Source: CAYVNU01 sp964453265
GTDB taxonomy: Bacteria > Patescibacteriota > Doudnabacteria > UBA920
Assembly: GCA_964453265.1 (NCBI GenBank)
Contig: CAYVNU010000019.1
Location: 1-22,633, forward strand
Length of the DNA: 22,633 nucleotides
Direction: 5' to 3'
Part shown: positions 1 to 6,618 of the stretch, one piece after another
Position numbering within the stretch: the stretch's first letter is position 1
Layout of the letters: every line of letters starts with the position of its first letter
The notes under the pieces: model-generated
Databases searched by the model: none
Seen by the model: only the letters and a program-made list of their open reading frames with translations
What the model was told of the DNA's origin: nothing
Position numbers and translations under genes: made by a program

Positions 1-159
1 AAAGACACATATTTAGAAAGTATGGGAAGTTTGTATGTCTACGAAATTAACGGCTACAAAAATAATTGGATACTAAGCCTAAACGGCAAAAGTTCTTCTT
101 ATGGCTGTAGTAAAGTATTTCCTAAAGTGGGTGATGTAGTTGAGTGGAAACTTAACTAA
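1..159 (+). CDS. C-terminal fragment of a DUF4430 (transcobalamin-like) domain protein
   Basis: This frame is open from the first base of the window and ends at a TAA at 157-159, giving the last 52 residues of a protein that starts upstream. The fragment has the spacing of the DUF4430 fold: a short strand ending in an Ile-Asn-Gly turn (INGYKNN), then a strand leading to a second Asn-Gly turn (WILSLNGK), then a closing strand with Gly-Asp and a Trp (VGDVVEWKL). DUF4430 domains are usually found at the C-terminus of secreted or cell-surface proteins. I infer an exported protein, but the signal sequence and the rest lie outside the window. The family call rests on a pattern recalled from memory and not on a profile search. 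Confidence 0.6.
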   Translation, partial: KDTYLESMGSLYVYEINGYKNNWILSLNGKSSSYGCSKVFPKVGDVVEWKLN

Positions 160-171
160 ACAAGCCTTTTT

Positions 172-180
172 TGCTAAACT
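172..180 (+). promoter_or_regulatory. Extended -10 promoter for the 189-1454 gene group
   Basis: TGcTAAACT at 172-180 is an extended -10 element (TGn plus a 5/6 match to TATAAT). It lies just after the DUF4430 stop. The start expected about 7 nt downstream is 187-189, at or next to the ATG of the next gene, so the transcript would have almost no leader. Confidence 0.45.
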
Positions 181-188
181 AAAGGTAT

Positions 189-479
189 ATGTTTAAAGAA
201 TATTTTGACTACTTAAAAGACAACCCACGAGGCTACTGGTTTAAACGAAAGCTTTATGGCTGGGGCTGGACGCCGGTAAAATGGCAAGGCTGGGCGGTTA
301 TTTTTGTGTATTTAATTTTAGTGCTTGGCTTTACTTTAACCCTAAATAATAATTCGCCCACAAGAGAAGTATTCTTTACATTTATTTTTCCAATAGTGTT
401 ACTAACCGCGGCTTTAATAAAAATTTGCTACAAAACCGGCGAAAAACCAAAATGGCAATGGGGAAAAATTAAAAAATAA
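189..479 (+). CDS. Small two-helix membrane protein of unknown function
   Basis: This is a 96-residue protein. An N-terminal basic and aromatic segment (residues 1-30, with RGYWFKRKLYGWGW) precedes two hydrophobic helices at about residues 34-53 and 60-79, followed by a Lys/Trp-rich tail. Positive charges at both ends suggest both termini face the cytoplasm, as a hairpin in the inner membrane. I recognise no enzymatic motif. The N-terminal stretch resembles small hypothetical membrane proteins I have seen in Parcubacteria, but I cannot name a family. It is the first gene of a tight group: the next starts 5 nt after its stop. AAAGG sits only 3 nt before the ATG, too close for a normal Shine-Dalgarno site, and an extended -10 element is a better explanation for how it starts. 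Confidence 0.75.
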   Translation: MFKEYFDYLKDNPRGYWFKRKLYGWGWTPVKWQGWAVIFVYLILVLGFTLTLNNNSPTREVFFTFIFPIVLLTAALIKICYKTGEKPKWQWGKIKK

Positions 480-484
480 ATTTT

Positions 485-919
485 ATGATTCAAACACCAA
501 TTACTGTAGAAACAATTATTAACGCGCCAATAGAAAAAGTTTGGGAATTTTGGACAAAGCCTGAACACATTGTAAATTGGGCTTTTGCATCGGAAGCCTG
601 GGAAGCGCCCCACGCGGAGAACGACTTAAAAGAAGGCGGTAAGTTTAAAACTGTTATGGCGGCAAAAGATGGCAGCTCGAAATTTGATTTTACCGGAGTA
701 TATACTTTAGTAAAAGAATACCAAATTATAGAATACGACATGGACAAGGCGCCAAGCGAAGAAAAAAAACGCCATGTAAAAATAGAGTTTTTAAAAATAG
801 ATGGCGGCACCAAAGTTGTAGAAACTTTTGACCCGGAAAACGAAAATTCTCTTGATATGCAAAAAGCCGGCTGGCAGGCTATAATGGAAAATTTTAAAAA
901 GTATGTGGAATTAAAATAG
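485..919 (+). CDS. SRPBCC / AHSA1-type domain protein
   Basis: This 144-residue single-domain protein belongs to the START-like SRPBCC fold, AHSA1 (Aha1 C-terminal-like) branch. The hallmark opening is a strand followed by INAPIEKVWEFWTKPEHIVNW (shown only to its Trp), where a ligand-pocket helix starts after Ala-Pro. Later come GGKFKTVM and a Thr-Gly-Val-Tyr strand. The C-terminal helix (about residues 125-141, GWQAIMENFKKYV) normally closes the pocket. Family members bind hydrophobic ligands or act as stress-related accessory proteins; the substrate cannot be read from sequence. The gene begins 5 nt after the previous stop with no Shine-Dalgarno site, so it is probably co-transcribed. The length is normal for the family. 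The fold call is firm, the role unknown. Confidence 0.85.
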   Translation: MIQTPITVETIINAPIEKVWEFWTKPEHIVNWAFASEAWEAPHAENDLKEGGKFKTVMAAKDGSSKFDFTGVYTLVKEYQIIEYDMDKAPSEEKKRHVKIEFLKIDGGTKVVETFDPENENSLDMQKAGWQAIMENFKKYVELK

Positions 920-923
920 TTTT

Positions 924-1196
924 ATGAATAGCGCAGAATACGTTGTGTTAGATGTTCGCGAACCTTTTGAATTTAGCATGGGGCATATTGCAAATGCCAT
1001 AAATGTGCCTTCGAAAAGTTTAATGAACGGGGCGCCGGAGTTAAATAACATTTCAAAAGACGCGCCAATAATTGTTTACTGCAAAACTGGTAGCCGTAGC
1101 GGACTGGCCATACAAATTTTAAAGTCTATGGGTTTTACAAATTTGATAAACGGAATTAACAGACAAATCGCCACAGAGCGGTTTGGCCTAAAGTAA
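924..1196 (+). CDS. Single-domain rhodanese-like protein
   Basis: This 90-residue protein has the rhodanese order: YVVLDVREPFEF (residues 6-17), the Gly-His-Ile-x-x-Ala-Ile-Asn-Val-Pro motif (20-29), and the active-site loop YCKTGSRSG with nucleophile Cys53. Such domains carry a persulfide on the loop cysteine and move sulfur between partners such as thiosulfate, glutathione persulfide or thiolation enzymes. It is short (typical single domains are 100-110 residues), and the C-terminal helix after the GMGxxNLxGG-like region is trimmed and altered (GFTNLINGINRQIA). The ATG lies 4 nt after the SRPBCC stop, and a TAAAAT at 912-917 is 7 nt before it. It may therefore be made from the operon and also from a leaderless internal start. 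Activity is inferred from Cys53 and its basic loop. Confidence 0.9.
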   Translation: MNSAEYVVLDVREPFEFSMGHIANAINVPSKSLMNGAPELNNISKDAPIIVYCKTGSRSGLAIQILKSMGFTNLINGINRQIATERFGLK

Positions 1197-1205
1197 ATAA
1201 TATAT

Positions 1206-1454
1206 ATGCCAAAAGCACCAAAAAAAGAAGAGTTTAAAGTTTCCGGCGAAGAAGTAGTGGCTAAAATTAAGCAAATAATAAAAGCCGGCAATGTACGCAG
1301 AATTATTTTAAAAAATGACAAAGACAAAACTTTGCTCGAAATCCCGTTAACATTTGCCGTTGTCGGAGCCGTCTTAGCACCTATGCTGGCAGCGGTTGGC
1401 GCCATGGCAGCGCTACTTACTAAGTGTACAATAGTTGTGGAGAGAAAAGAATAA
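1206..1454 (+). CDS. DUF4342-like small protein
   Basis: This is an 82-residue protein. Residues 8-50 carry the pattern I associate with DUF4342: EEFKVSGEEVVAKIKQIIKAG, then NVRRIILKN, then LLEIPLTFAVVGAVLAPMLA, shown here in separate pieces. The Lys/Glu-rich N-terminal half looks soluble and helical, while residues 48-72 form a hydrophobic, Ala-rich segment that could be a membrane helix. It ends in a short strand (CTIVVERKE). Function is unknown for the family. It starts 9 nt after the rhodanese stop, so it is the last gene of the 189-1454 group. No Shine-Dalgarno site is visible; the upstream bases are only A and T. The family assignment is from memory. Confidence 0.75.
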   Translation: MPKAPKKEEFKVSGEEVVAKIKQIIKAGNVRRIILKNDKDKTLLEIPLTFAVVGAVLAPMLAAVGAMAALLTKCTIVVERKE

Positions 1455-1537
1455 CACAGCACTACAAAAAAACTATAAAATGTAGCGGCAAGATGCTTTT
1501 ATAAAAAATAAGAAAAAAAGTTTACTAACTTTTAAAT

Positions 1538-1565
1538 TTGCTTGTGAAAAAAACCTTGCTATAAT
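1538..1565 (+). promoter_or_regulatory. Extended -10 promoter for the secreted protein at 1611
   Basis: TTGCTT at 1538-1543 is followed after 16 nt by TATAAT at 1560-1565, which is preceded by TG at 1557-1558 (TGcTATAAT). The -10 is a perfect consensus with an extension. Predicted transcription start is near 1572, leaving a leader of about 39 nt with no clear Shine-Dalgarno site. Confidence 0.65.
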
Positions 1566-1610
1566 ATAAATTATAAAAGGTCGCTTTCAAAAAAAATAAA
1601 AATTAAATAT

Positions 1611-2021
1611 ATGATAAAAAAAGTTTTAGCAATTTCCTTCGCAGTAAGCATGTTAAGCTTTGCCTTGCCTGCTTTGGCAGCTAACGGCTCTACCGCTTGC
1701 GTTGGAACTGCGGTCAGCACCAGAGAAGCTGCCATAGGCACTGCTGTTACTGCCTTTAACCAAAGCGTAAGCTCTGCTTACTCAACAAGAGCGGCAGCAT
1801 TAGCTACAGCTTATGGTAAAAACCTGGGCAACGGCACACTCAGAACAGACATAAAAGCAGCTTGGACTGCTTTTACCACTTCTATGACCAGCGCCCGAAC
1901 TGCTTGGCGAACAAGCCGCAACACTGCTTGGTCAAATTTCCGAACCGCGGTTAAAGCTTGCAAAGCAACTTCGGTACCAACCGATTCCGGTAATTCTGGT
2001 TTGGAAGCTTCAGGCCAGTAA
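1611..2021 (+). CDS. Secreted Ala/Thr/Trp-rich helical protein
   Basis: This 136-residue protein begins with a signal peptide: MIKK, a hydrophobic core (VLAISFAVSMLSFALP), and a probable signal-peptidase I site after ALA near residue 23. The mature part is dominated by Ala, Thr, Ser and Arg and contains a loose helical repeat with Trp at 85, 99 and 107 (AAWTAF, TAWRTSR, TAWSNF). Only two cysteines occur, Cys30 and Cys117, flanking the helical core, which suggests one disulfide that would clamp the ends. The C-terminus is Ser/Gly-rich and likely disordered. It has its own strong promoter and a hairpin terminator, so it is a single-gene unit. I do not recognise the family; similar short secreted helical proteins appear in many Patescibacteria. 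An envelope or surface role is inferred only from the signal peptide. Confidence 0.75.
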   Translation: MIKKVLAISFAVSMLSFALPALAANGSTACVGTAVSTREAAIGTAVTAFNQSVSSAYSTRAAALATAYGKNLGNGTLRTDIKAAWTAFTTSMTSARTAWRTSRNTAWSNFRTAVKACKATSVPTDSGNSGLEASGQ

Positions 2022-2034
2022 GTAAAATACCAAC

Positions 2035-2065
2035 AAAAAAGCATTAGCTCGGCTAATGCTTTTTT
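2035..2065. terminator. Symmetric intrinsic terminator after the secreted protein
   Basis: AGCATTAGC (2040-2048), loop TCG, GCTAATGCT (2052-2060) forms a perfect 9-bp stem. A run of A precedes it and a run of T follows, so it could act on either strand, although both neighbouring genes are on the plus strand. Confidence 0.85.
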
Positions 2066-2073
2066 GTTATAAT
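2065..2073 (+). promoter_or_regulatory. Extended -10 promoter for the VOC protein
   Basis: TGtTATAAT at 2065-2073 is a perfect extended -10 that overlaps the tail of the preceding terminator. No good -35 is present. The predicted start near 2080 would leave a leader of about 22 nt. Confidence 0.5.
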
Positions 2074-2101
2074 TATTATTCTTATAAATTAACAAAAAAA
2101 T

Positions 2102-2599
2102 ATGCAAAAAATTACGCCATTTTTATGGTTCGACAGCCAGGCCGAGGAAGCCATGAACTACTATGTAGAAACTTTCAACAACGCGCCTTACAAAACCGCG
2201 GAGTCAAAAATTATAACTATTAAGCGCTACCCTAAAGATATGCAATTAGGTCCAGTTCCTAACATGGGCGGCAAAGTCTTAACCGGAGTGTTTAGTTTAG
2301 AAGGACAACAATATATGTGCCTTGATGGCGGACCTATGTATAAATTCAGCGAAGCCGTATCTTTGCTTGTAACTTGCGAAGACCAAAAAGAAATAGATTA
2401 TTTTTGGGAAAAACTTTCAGCTGACATAAACGGCGGACAGTGCGGTTGGACCAAAGACAAGTTTGGTTTTTCCTGGCAAATTGTGCCAAAAAATATGGAC
2501 AAATGGTTAACAAGCACGGATAGCGAGAAATCCGGCCGCACTATGCAAGCAATGCTCAAAATGAAGAAAATTGATATAAAGACATTGGAAGAGGCATAG
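2102..2599 (+). CDS. VOC-family (PhnB / glyoxalase-like) protein
   Basis: This 165-residue protein belongs to the PhnB-like branch of the vicinal oxygen chelate superfamily. Its opening is typical: ITPFLWFDSQAEEAMNYYVETF, given here to its first helix, and the strand that should carry the first metal ligand lacks the usual His. Later segments are also typical: FSLEGQQYMCLDGGP, SLLVTCEDQKEIDYFWEKLS, and CGWTKDKFGFSWQIVP, where the Gly-Trp-x-x-Asp-x-x-Gly-Phe-x-Trp-Gln pattern is diagnostic. Many PhnB-like proteins lack the full metal-ligand set and have no known substrate, so glyoxalase activity should not be assumed. Length is normal. It stands alone between a terminator and a convergent gene whose stop lies 6 nt away. 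Confidence 0.85.
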   Translation: MQKITPFLWFDSQAEEAMNYYVETFNNAPYKTAESKIITIKRYPKDMQLGPVPNMGGKVLTGVFSLEGQQYMCLDGGPMYKFSEAVSLLVTCEDQKEIDYFWEKLSADINGGQCGWTKDKFGFSWQIVPKNMDKWLTSTDSEKSGRTMQAMLKMKKIDIKTLEEA

Positions 2600-2604
2600 A
2601 AAAT

Positions 2605-3315
2605 TTAGGCAAAATATCCGGGTGGCGGAAAGGCGTGGAGCAACATAGCCAATAAAATATAAAAAGCAAAATGAATTGAATAAGCATAAACAAAACCAGA
2701 TCTTACTCGAATTGTTAACCATGGAAAAATAAAAGAAGTTAAAAAAGCAGAAGCAGTTATAAAAATCGCATAAGGTGCCGGAGCTCCGTTAACTAAAAAC
2801 AATATTATATGAGCTCCACCAAAGCAAATAATATAACCAATTATAACTTTTCTTAAAGAATTATATTTATAGAACAGCTCAATAATTACTAAAGTAATTA
2901 AAAGTTGTTGGACTAAAATTTCCACAGCCTTTGGTAAAAAATACCAGGGCGTCGCAAAAACTAAGTCCGTATAAGGGGCCAAATTCGGCCCCTTTAAATT
3001 TGGTAGGAGTGAAAACAAATATAATAAACCAAATAACAAAGCAGCTGAAGCCAGGCTTAAAACAAAGTACAAAAGCATCCACCAGCTTGCGGTTACCCAC
3101 TTATTTAGTATTACTCTAAAGTACCAAGCGCCAAAAATTGCCGCCAGTGAATAGTAAACAGCAATAAAAACCGGAGAAGTATTATAACTTAAGCTTAATC
3201 CGAATTTTGGCAAAATAAAATAATAGCCTAAATTTATAATACCCCAAAAAGCGGCTATTTTTACAATAGTCAAAAATGGCTCTAGTTTTTTTACCCATTT
3301 CATTTTTTCTTGCAT
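2605..3315 (-). CDS. Polytopic membrane protein with partial CPBP (ABI) protease motifs
   Basis: This is a 236-residue integral membrane protein with about six to eight hydrophobic helices (around residues 13-34, 48-68, 78-102, 128-148, 156-174, 182-200 and 207-228). Three polar positions inside the helices resemble the intramembrane CPBP/CAAX-protease signature: Glu132 (where the family has EExxxR, but here the context is EILVQQ), Phe165-x-x-x-His169 (FGGAH, matching FxxxH) and His215 (where HxxxN/D is expected, here HFAFY). Motif 2 is intact while motifs 1 and 3 are degenerate, so it may be an inactive relative, a divergent protease or an unrelated protein. Two starts are possible, Met1 and Met5; neither has a Shine-Dalgarno site. 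It converges with the VOC gene. Confidence 0.7.
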   Translation of the reverse strand: MQEKMKWVKKLEPFLTIVKIAAFWGIINLGYYFILPKFGLSLSYNTSPVFIAVYYSLAAIFGAWYFRVILNKWVTASWWMLLYFVLSLASAALLFGLLYLFSLLPNLKGPNLAPYTDLVFATPWYFLPKAVEILVQQLLITLVIIELFYKYNSLRKVIIGYIICFGGAHIILFLVNGAPAPYAIFITASAFLTSFIFPWLTIRVRSGFVYAYSIHFAFYILLAMLLHAFPPPGYFA

Positions 3316-3346
3316 AAATAGCCGGATAAATTTTTACATTCTACAT

Positions 3347-3577
3347 CTATTTTGTCATTCTGGGCTTAGCTACTTTAGGTTTGGCCATACGCTGGGTGGC
3401 TTTTGTTCTGTACTTTCCCAGTTTTAAATTTTTTAACTGGAGCACGGCAACTTTAATAATATCCTCAAGCCTGTTGTGGTTGTCTTGTGGGTTTTCAATT
3501 ATCGTCCTGGCGTTTCTAACTATATTATTTAAAGCTTTCACCAATTCATTCACAGCTTCATCATTCATTTTATACAT
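3347..3577 (-). CDS. Small basic hypothetical protein
   Basis: This 76-residue protein is likely all-helical for residues 4-53 (DEAVNELVKALNNIVRNA and onward), followed by a strongly basic Lys/Arg/Pro tail with a repeated motif (AKPKVAKPRMTK). The tail resembles those of small nucleic-acid-binding proteins, but no domain is recognised. A start at Met4 (3568) is as likely as Met1. No Shine-Dalgarno site is visible. It begins 14 nt after the stop of the cupin gene on the same strand, so the two are probably one transcript. The coding prediction rests on the acidic/basic patterning and the operon spacing; function is unknown. Confidence 0.6.
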   Translation of the reverse strand: MYKMNDEAVNELVKALNNIVRNARTIIENPQDNHNRLEDIIKVAVLQLKNLKLGKYRTKATQRMAKPKVAKPRMTK

Positions 3578-3591
3578 AAGTTTTTTGTTAT

Positions 3592-3996
3592 TTATTCAGT
3601 CGTAACACCATCGTACTCTTCTTTATTTTCTTTTGCTTCAGCCTCCGGTTTAGTGGCTCTAATAACACCATCTTTGTGATGTGGCGGTAAATAAAGCGTA
3701 TACATTTTAAGCTGCTCGATTTTGGAAGTGTTAATAATGTTATGCCTTGCTCCGGCCGGAATTATAACAGCTGAGCCTTGAACAACAGCATATTCATTTT
3801 CATTTATAGTGCATTTGCCTTGACCTTGCTCAAAACGAAAAAACTGGTCGTTATCTTTATGGACTTCCAAGCCAATTTCCTCCCCCGGCTCTAAAGACAT
3901 TACTACCAATTGGCAATGCTTAGCGGTATATAAAACTTTGCGGAAATTATTATTTACTAAAGTTTCTTTTTCAATGTTTGTGTTAAAACCTTTCAT
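3592..3996 (-). CDS. Cupin-domain protein
   Basis: This 134-residue single cupin contains motif 1 as GLEVHKDNDQFFRFEQGQG (residues 42-60) and motif 2 as GSAVIIPAGARHNIINT (74-90). Potential metal ligands are His46 and His85; the usual second His and the Glu of motif 1 are replaced by Asp48 and Gln51, a substitution seen in the small HKDxDQ-type cupins related to mannose-6-phosphate isomerase. The fold is clear, but substrate and catalytic status are not. The C-terminal 25 residues are charged and look disordered. It is probably the first gene of a two-gene minus-strand unit with the small basic protein. A CATTAT hexamer ends 7 nt before the ATG, a weak sign of a leaderless start. Confidence 0.88.
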   Translation of the reverse strand: MKGFNTNIEKETLVNNNFRKVLYTAKHCQLVVMSLEPGEEIGLEVHKDNDQFFRFEQGQGKCTINENEYAVVQGSAVIIPAGARHNIINTSKIEQLKMYTLYLPPHHKDGVIRATKPEAEAKENKEEYDGVTTE

Positions 3997-4416
3997 AAAA
4001 ATATAATGTTAATTTGTTATTTATTAGAATCTATTTTTAAACTAGTGTATTGCAAACTAAGCAAATTCTTTGAATCTGCCATACCTAAAAAAGGCTCTTT
4101 AATTTCTTAAATCTTTTTCCCATAAATTTTCCTTTATTTTATTATTTAATTTCAGCAAGCCTTTTTATTTATTCTCCCTCTCTATTAGTCTATGCTCTAT
4201 TATCTTGTCTGTATACAGTAAAAGCCGAATTTTAAACAATATCGCCCAGTTAAGCCACAAGAAAAAAATCTTTGCAGAATTAAAGAGTTATTTAAATGTT
4301 TAATTAACACAAAATTACAAAATAAAGTTCATAACAGGTGCATAAGTTAGGTATTTATAAACTTATTGCGAAAATAAATAAAAGTTATTCCCGATTTTTC
4401 GTGTTATAATAATATT
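3997..4416. other. AT-rich intergenic region, no convincing gene
   Basis: These 420 bases separate the cupin (minus) from a small membrane protein (plus). They hold promoters at both ends, a 10-bp palindrome CTGTATACAG at 4209-4218, and two tiny minus-strand frames (4085-4123, 12 residues, with AAAGG 7 nt upstream; and 4017-4082, 21 residues) in tandem ahead of the cupin. I see no repeat, RNA gene or protein remnant that I can support. Confidence 0.6.
4402..4410 (+). promoter_or_regulatory. Extended -10 promoter giving a leaderless mRNA
   Basis: TGtTATAAT at 4402-4410 is a perfect extended -10. The ATG at 4417 begins exactly 7 nt after its last T, which is the expected transcription start. 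The -35 region is poor. Confidence 0.7.
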
Positions 4417-4584
4417 ATGGAAAAAATTAAAATAGAAAACCATACTTTTGCCGGGTCTATTTGGTTCATAGGCTGGCTCTTTACTATAGGTTTTTTACAC
4501 CTTTCCTTTTGGAAAGGCGTATTGGCTTTGGTAATTTGGCCATACTATATTGGCCAGGCAGTTAGCAGTATGGTTAAATTTTAA
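4417..4584 (+). CDS. Small (55-residue) membrane protein
   Basis: A short frame starts at ATG 4417 and ends in TAA. The product has a short charged N-terminus (MEKIKIENHT) and two hydrophobic segments, residues 11-29 (FAGSIWFIGWLFTIGFLHL) and 34-52, separated by Ser-Phe-Trp-Lys. It looks like a helical hairpin similar in size and style to the DUF-type small membrane proteins near other Patescibacterial loci, but I cannot name a family. Support for a real gene comes from a perfect extended -10 promoter at the right distance, a membrane-like composition quite different from the neighbouring noncoding bases, and a strong terminator at 4636-4665 that closes a single-gene unit. Confidence 0.7.
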   Translation: MEKIKIENHTFAGSIWFIGWLFTIGFLHLSFWKGVLALVIWPYYIGQAVSSMVKF

Positions 4585-4635
4585 TATTTTTTTATAAATA
4601 CAATATTTATGTATTGCAGCGATTTTAATTTTCTA

Positions 4636-4665
4636 AAAAAACTATAGCTATGCGCTATAGTTTTT
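4636..4665. terminator. Symmetric intrinsic terminator
   Basis: ACTATAGC (4641-4648), loop TATGC, GCTATAGT (4654-4661), with flanking A and T runs. It ends the 55-residue gene and insulates the next promoter. Confidence 0.85.
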
Positions 4666-4705
4666 AACTTTTTATATATATTAAAGTTTAAAAAAACATT
4701 AAATT

Positions 4706-4714
4706 TGTTATACT
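4706..4714 (+). promoter_or_regulatory. Extended -10 promoter giving a leaderless mRNA
   Basis: TGtTATACT at 4706-4714 differs from consensus at one base. The next ATG at 4721 is exactly 7 nt after the element, as in the preceding gene. Confidence 0.65.
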
Positions 4715-4720
4715 TAAGCT

Positions 4721-5911
4721 ATGGAAAATAATTCTGAGAATAATAAAGACCCGCTGAAAAATAAAGCTATATTAATCATTTTAGCCTTAGCGGTTTTAGC
4801 TGCTGGGGCTTTTTATTTTAAAAATATTTATAAACCTAAGTTACCTAAAAATAATTCTAAAGTTAAATTAGCGGAAGTTAAAAATAAAGTCCAAGTCCCA
4901 ACTCCTAGTTTAGATTTTGCAGCATACGACAAAAAAATTTTAGAAATAGCCAACATTCAAACCACGTCTTCTACCGCAACATCTAGCTTAGAAAATTTGT
5001 GGCCGGTAAAAGCCGCATATCCAAATTACGGAGCAATCTTGCCTTTTAACCGCATAGTTGCTTATTATGGGAATTTATATTCAAAAGGAATGGGAATTTT
5101 GGGCGAATATGAAGAAAATGTAATGCTCGACAAATTAAATACGGAAGTAAAAAAGTGGCAAGAAGCAGACCCAAGCACTCCCGTAATACCGGCTCTTCAC
5201 TATATAGCAGTGGTTGCGCAGGCAAGTCCAGGCAAAGATAATAAGTACAGAGCCCGCATGCCGGACAAAGAAATTGACAAAGTTTTGGCTATGGCTGACA
5301 AAATTCGCCCAGCGCCATTTTGCAAAGACGAAAAAACTACCCATCAAAATGACGGAAATTTTCAGTCCGGGACATCTACACCCATCACAAAAAGCTGCGG
5401 GACAGGCGGGATAGTTTTTTTAGACGTTCAAATTGGACTAAGCAGCGTTGAAAATGAAATACCGCTATTAGAAAAATATTTAAAACTTCCGAATGTGCAT
5501 TTAGGCATAGATCCGGAATTTGCCATGCATAACAATGCGCGTCCAGGCACTGAAATTGGCACTTTAGATGCTGAAAATATAAATTTTGCAGCAGAGTTTT
5601 TGGCAAAAATAGTAAAGGAAAACAATTTGCCGCCAAAAATTTTAATAATCCATAGGTTTACCAAACCCATGCTGACCAACTCTAAAAAAATAATTCCTCT
5701 GCCTGAAGTCCAAATTGTAATAAATATGGACGGCTTTGGCTCGCAAGGCAGCAAATTAAATACCTACAAGCAATATGTATACAAAGAGCCGATTCAGTTT
5801 ACCGGATTTAAGCTTTTTTATAAAAATGATTCAGCAAACGGCCAAAGTCTGTTACTGCCGGAACAACTCTTAAAACTTTCGCCAACACCTTCATACATTC
5901 AGTACCAATAA
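4721..5911 (+). CDS. Membrane-anchored protein with a probable TIM-barrel-like ectodomain
   Basis: This is a 396-residue protein. A charged cytoplasmic tail (residues 1-15) is followed by one transmembrane helix (about 17-37, AILIILALAVLAAGAFYF) and a Lys/Pro-rich linker, so the remainder lies outside the membrane. Segments of the ectodomain suggest alternating strands and helices: NRIVAYYGNLYSKGMGILGEY, given in part; VIPALHYIAVV; GGIVFLDVQIGL; HLGIDPEFAM; ILIIHRFT; VQIVINMDGFGS. The acidic residues in GIDPEF and NMDGFG fall at strand ends, where glycoside-hydrolase-like barrels keep catalytic groups. I recall similar exported proteins in Gram-positive bacteria but cannot give a family name. 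A polysaccharide or envelope role is an inference. It is a single-gene unit between two terminators with a leaderless-type promoter. Confidence 0.75.
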   Translation: MENNSENNKDPLKNKAILIILALAVLAAGAFYFKNIYKPKLPKNNSKVKLAEVKNKVQVPTPSLDFAAYDKKILEIANIQTTSSTATSSLENLWPVKAAYPNYGAILPFNRIVAYYGNLYSKGMGILGEYEENVMLDKLNTEVKKWQEADPSTPVIPALHYIAVVAQASPGKDNKYRARMPDKEIDKVLAMADKIRPAPFCKDEKTTHQNDGNFQSGTSTPITKSCGTGGIVFLDVQIGLSSVENEIPLLEKYLKLPNVHLGIDPEFAMHNNARPGTEIGTLDAENINFAAEFLAKIVKENNLPPKILIIHRFTKPMLTNSKKIIPLPEVQIVINMDGFGSQGSKLNTYKQYVYKEPIQFTGFKLFYKNDSANGQSLLLPEQLLKLSPTPSYIQYQ

Positions 5912-5959
5912 AATTTTAAAATAATTAAAATTAAACGCATTAATTACCATACCTTTATA

Positions 5960-5996
5960 AAAAAATCGTCTTTATACCAAATAAAGACGATTTTTT
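5960..5996. terminator. Bidirectional terminator between convergent genes
   Basis: TCGTCTTTA (5966-5974) pairs with TAAAGACGA (5982-5990) across a 7-nt loop, with A runs before and T runs after. It serves the plus gene ending at 5911 and the minus gene ending at 6019. Confidence 0.9.
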
Positions 5997-6018
5997 AAAT
6001 TCAAATATTCTTTTGTTC

Positions 6019-6462
6019 TTAAAAACCCATACCCATTCCAAAACCATGCTTCATACCCTTGCCCATTTTTCCGGATTGGTTATTTTTTGCAAAACTTAAA
6101 CGCGAATCAGCTTGAGCTTGAGTTATAACGCCTTTGTCTACCAACGTTTGTAAATAACTTTTCATTTGCTGTTGCCTTAAATCTTGCATTTTTTGCTTAA
6201 GCTGATCTTGAGTAATACCTTTTTCTTTGGCTAAATCACTTAAGCTTTTACCGCTAGCCCAGGCGCTTTTTACTTCATCAACGTTAATGCCCAATAAATT
6301 TGCTTGCTGAGTAAACATATCTGTTTGGCTTTGAGCAATTTGCTCGGGAGTTGCCTTGTTTAAACCAAATCCGAACATGCCATGAGCCGAGGCAGTACTA
6401 ATGCCAACTACGGCAAAAGCCATAACCGGCAAGACTGCGTACATAATATACTTTTTCTTCAT
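6019..6462 (-). CDS. Small secreted protein with Met/Gly-rich tail (DUF2680-like)
   Basis: This 147-residue protein has a signal peptide: MKKKYIMYAVLPVMAFAVVG, then a cleavage site after ASA near residue 26. The mature part contains two helix-rich modules. The first is built around NLLGINVDEVKSAWASG and SLSDLAKEKGITQDQLK, a pattern common in secreted proteins with SHOCT-like or DUF2680-like repeats. The second, LVDKGVITQAQADSRLSF, is typical of the same families. The tail (GKMGKGMKHGFGMGMGF) is rich in Gly and Met with one His, and the mature N-terminus has HGMFGFG. Such residues could bind copper or silver, but that is an inference. It is a single gene with a terminator downstream and no obvious Shine-Dalgarno site. 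Confidence 0.75.
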   Translation of the reverse strand: MKKKYIMYAVLPVMAFAVVGISTASAHGMFGFGLNKATPEQIAQSQTDMFTQQANLLGINVDEVKSAWASGKSLSDLAKEKGITQDQLKQKMQDLRQQQMKSYLQTLVDKGVITQAQADSRLSFAKNNQSGKMGKGMKHGFGMGMGF

Positions 6463-6577
6463 ATGATTTTTTATTTAATTATTAGGCCTAAAAACAGTCC
6501 GCTCGAGCTAACCAAGACTGCTTTTAAATTTTGGATCCTGTCTTTTACTACAAAGAGCTTTAAAAAATATTTCAATT

Positions 6578-6611
6578 AAAAAAACTTCCCAAAATTAGGG
6601 GAAGTTTTTTT
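6578..6611. terminator. Intrinsic terminator after the minus-strand helical protein
   Basis: CTTCCC (6585-6590) pairs with GGGAAG (6599-6604) across an 8-nt loop, extended by A7 and T7 runs into a 13-bp stem. It lies 8 nt beyond the stop of the gene at 6619-7833. Confidence 0.85.
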
Positions 6612-6618
6612 AATTTAC

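Noticed and set aside
1473..1502. Possible terminator after the DUF4342-like gene (TATAAAA ... TTTTATA)
   Set aside because: The outer A/T arms pair, but the inner bases do not form a stable stem and there is no T run. It is too weak to call.
4209..4218. Palindrome CTGTATACAG resembling half of a LexA site
   Set aside because: Too short for a LexA box, in a spacer without SOS genes. A 10-bp palindrome is expected by chance in this amount of sequence.
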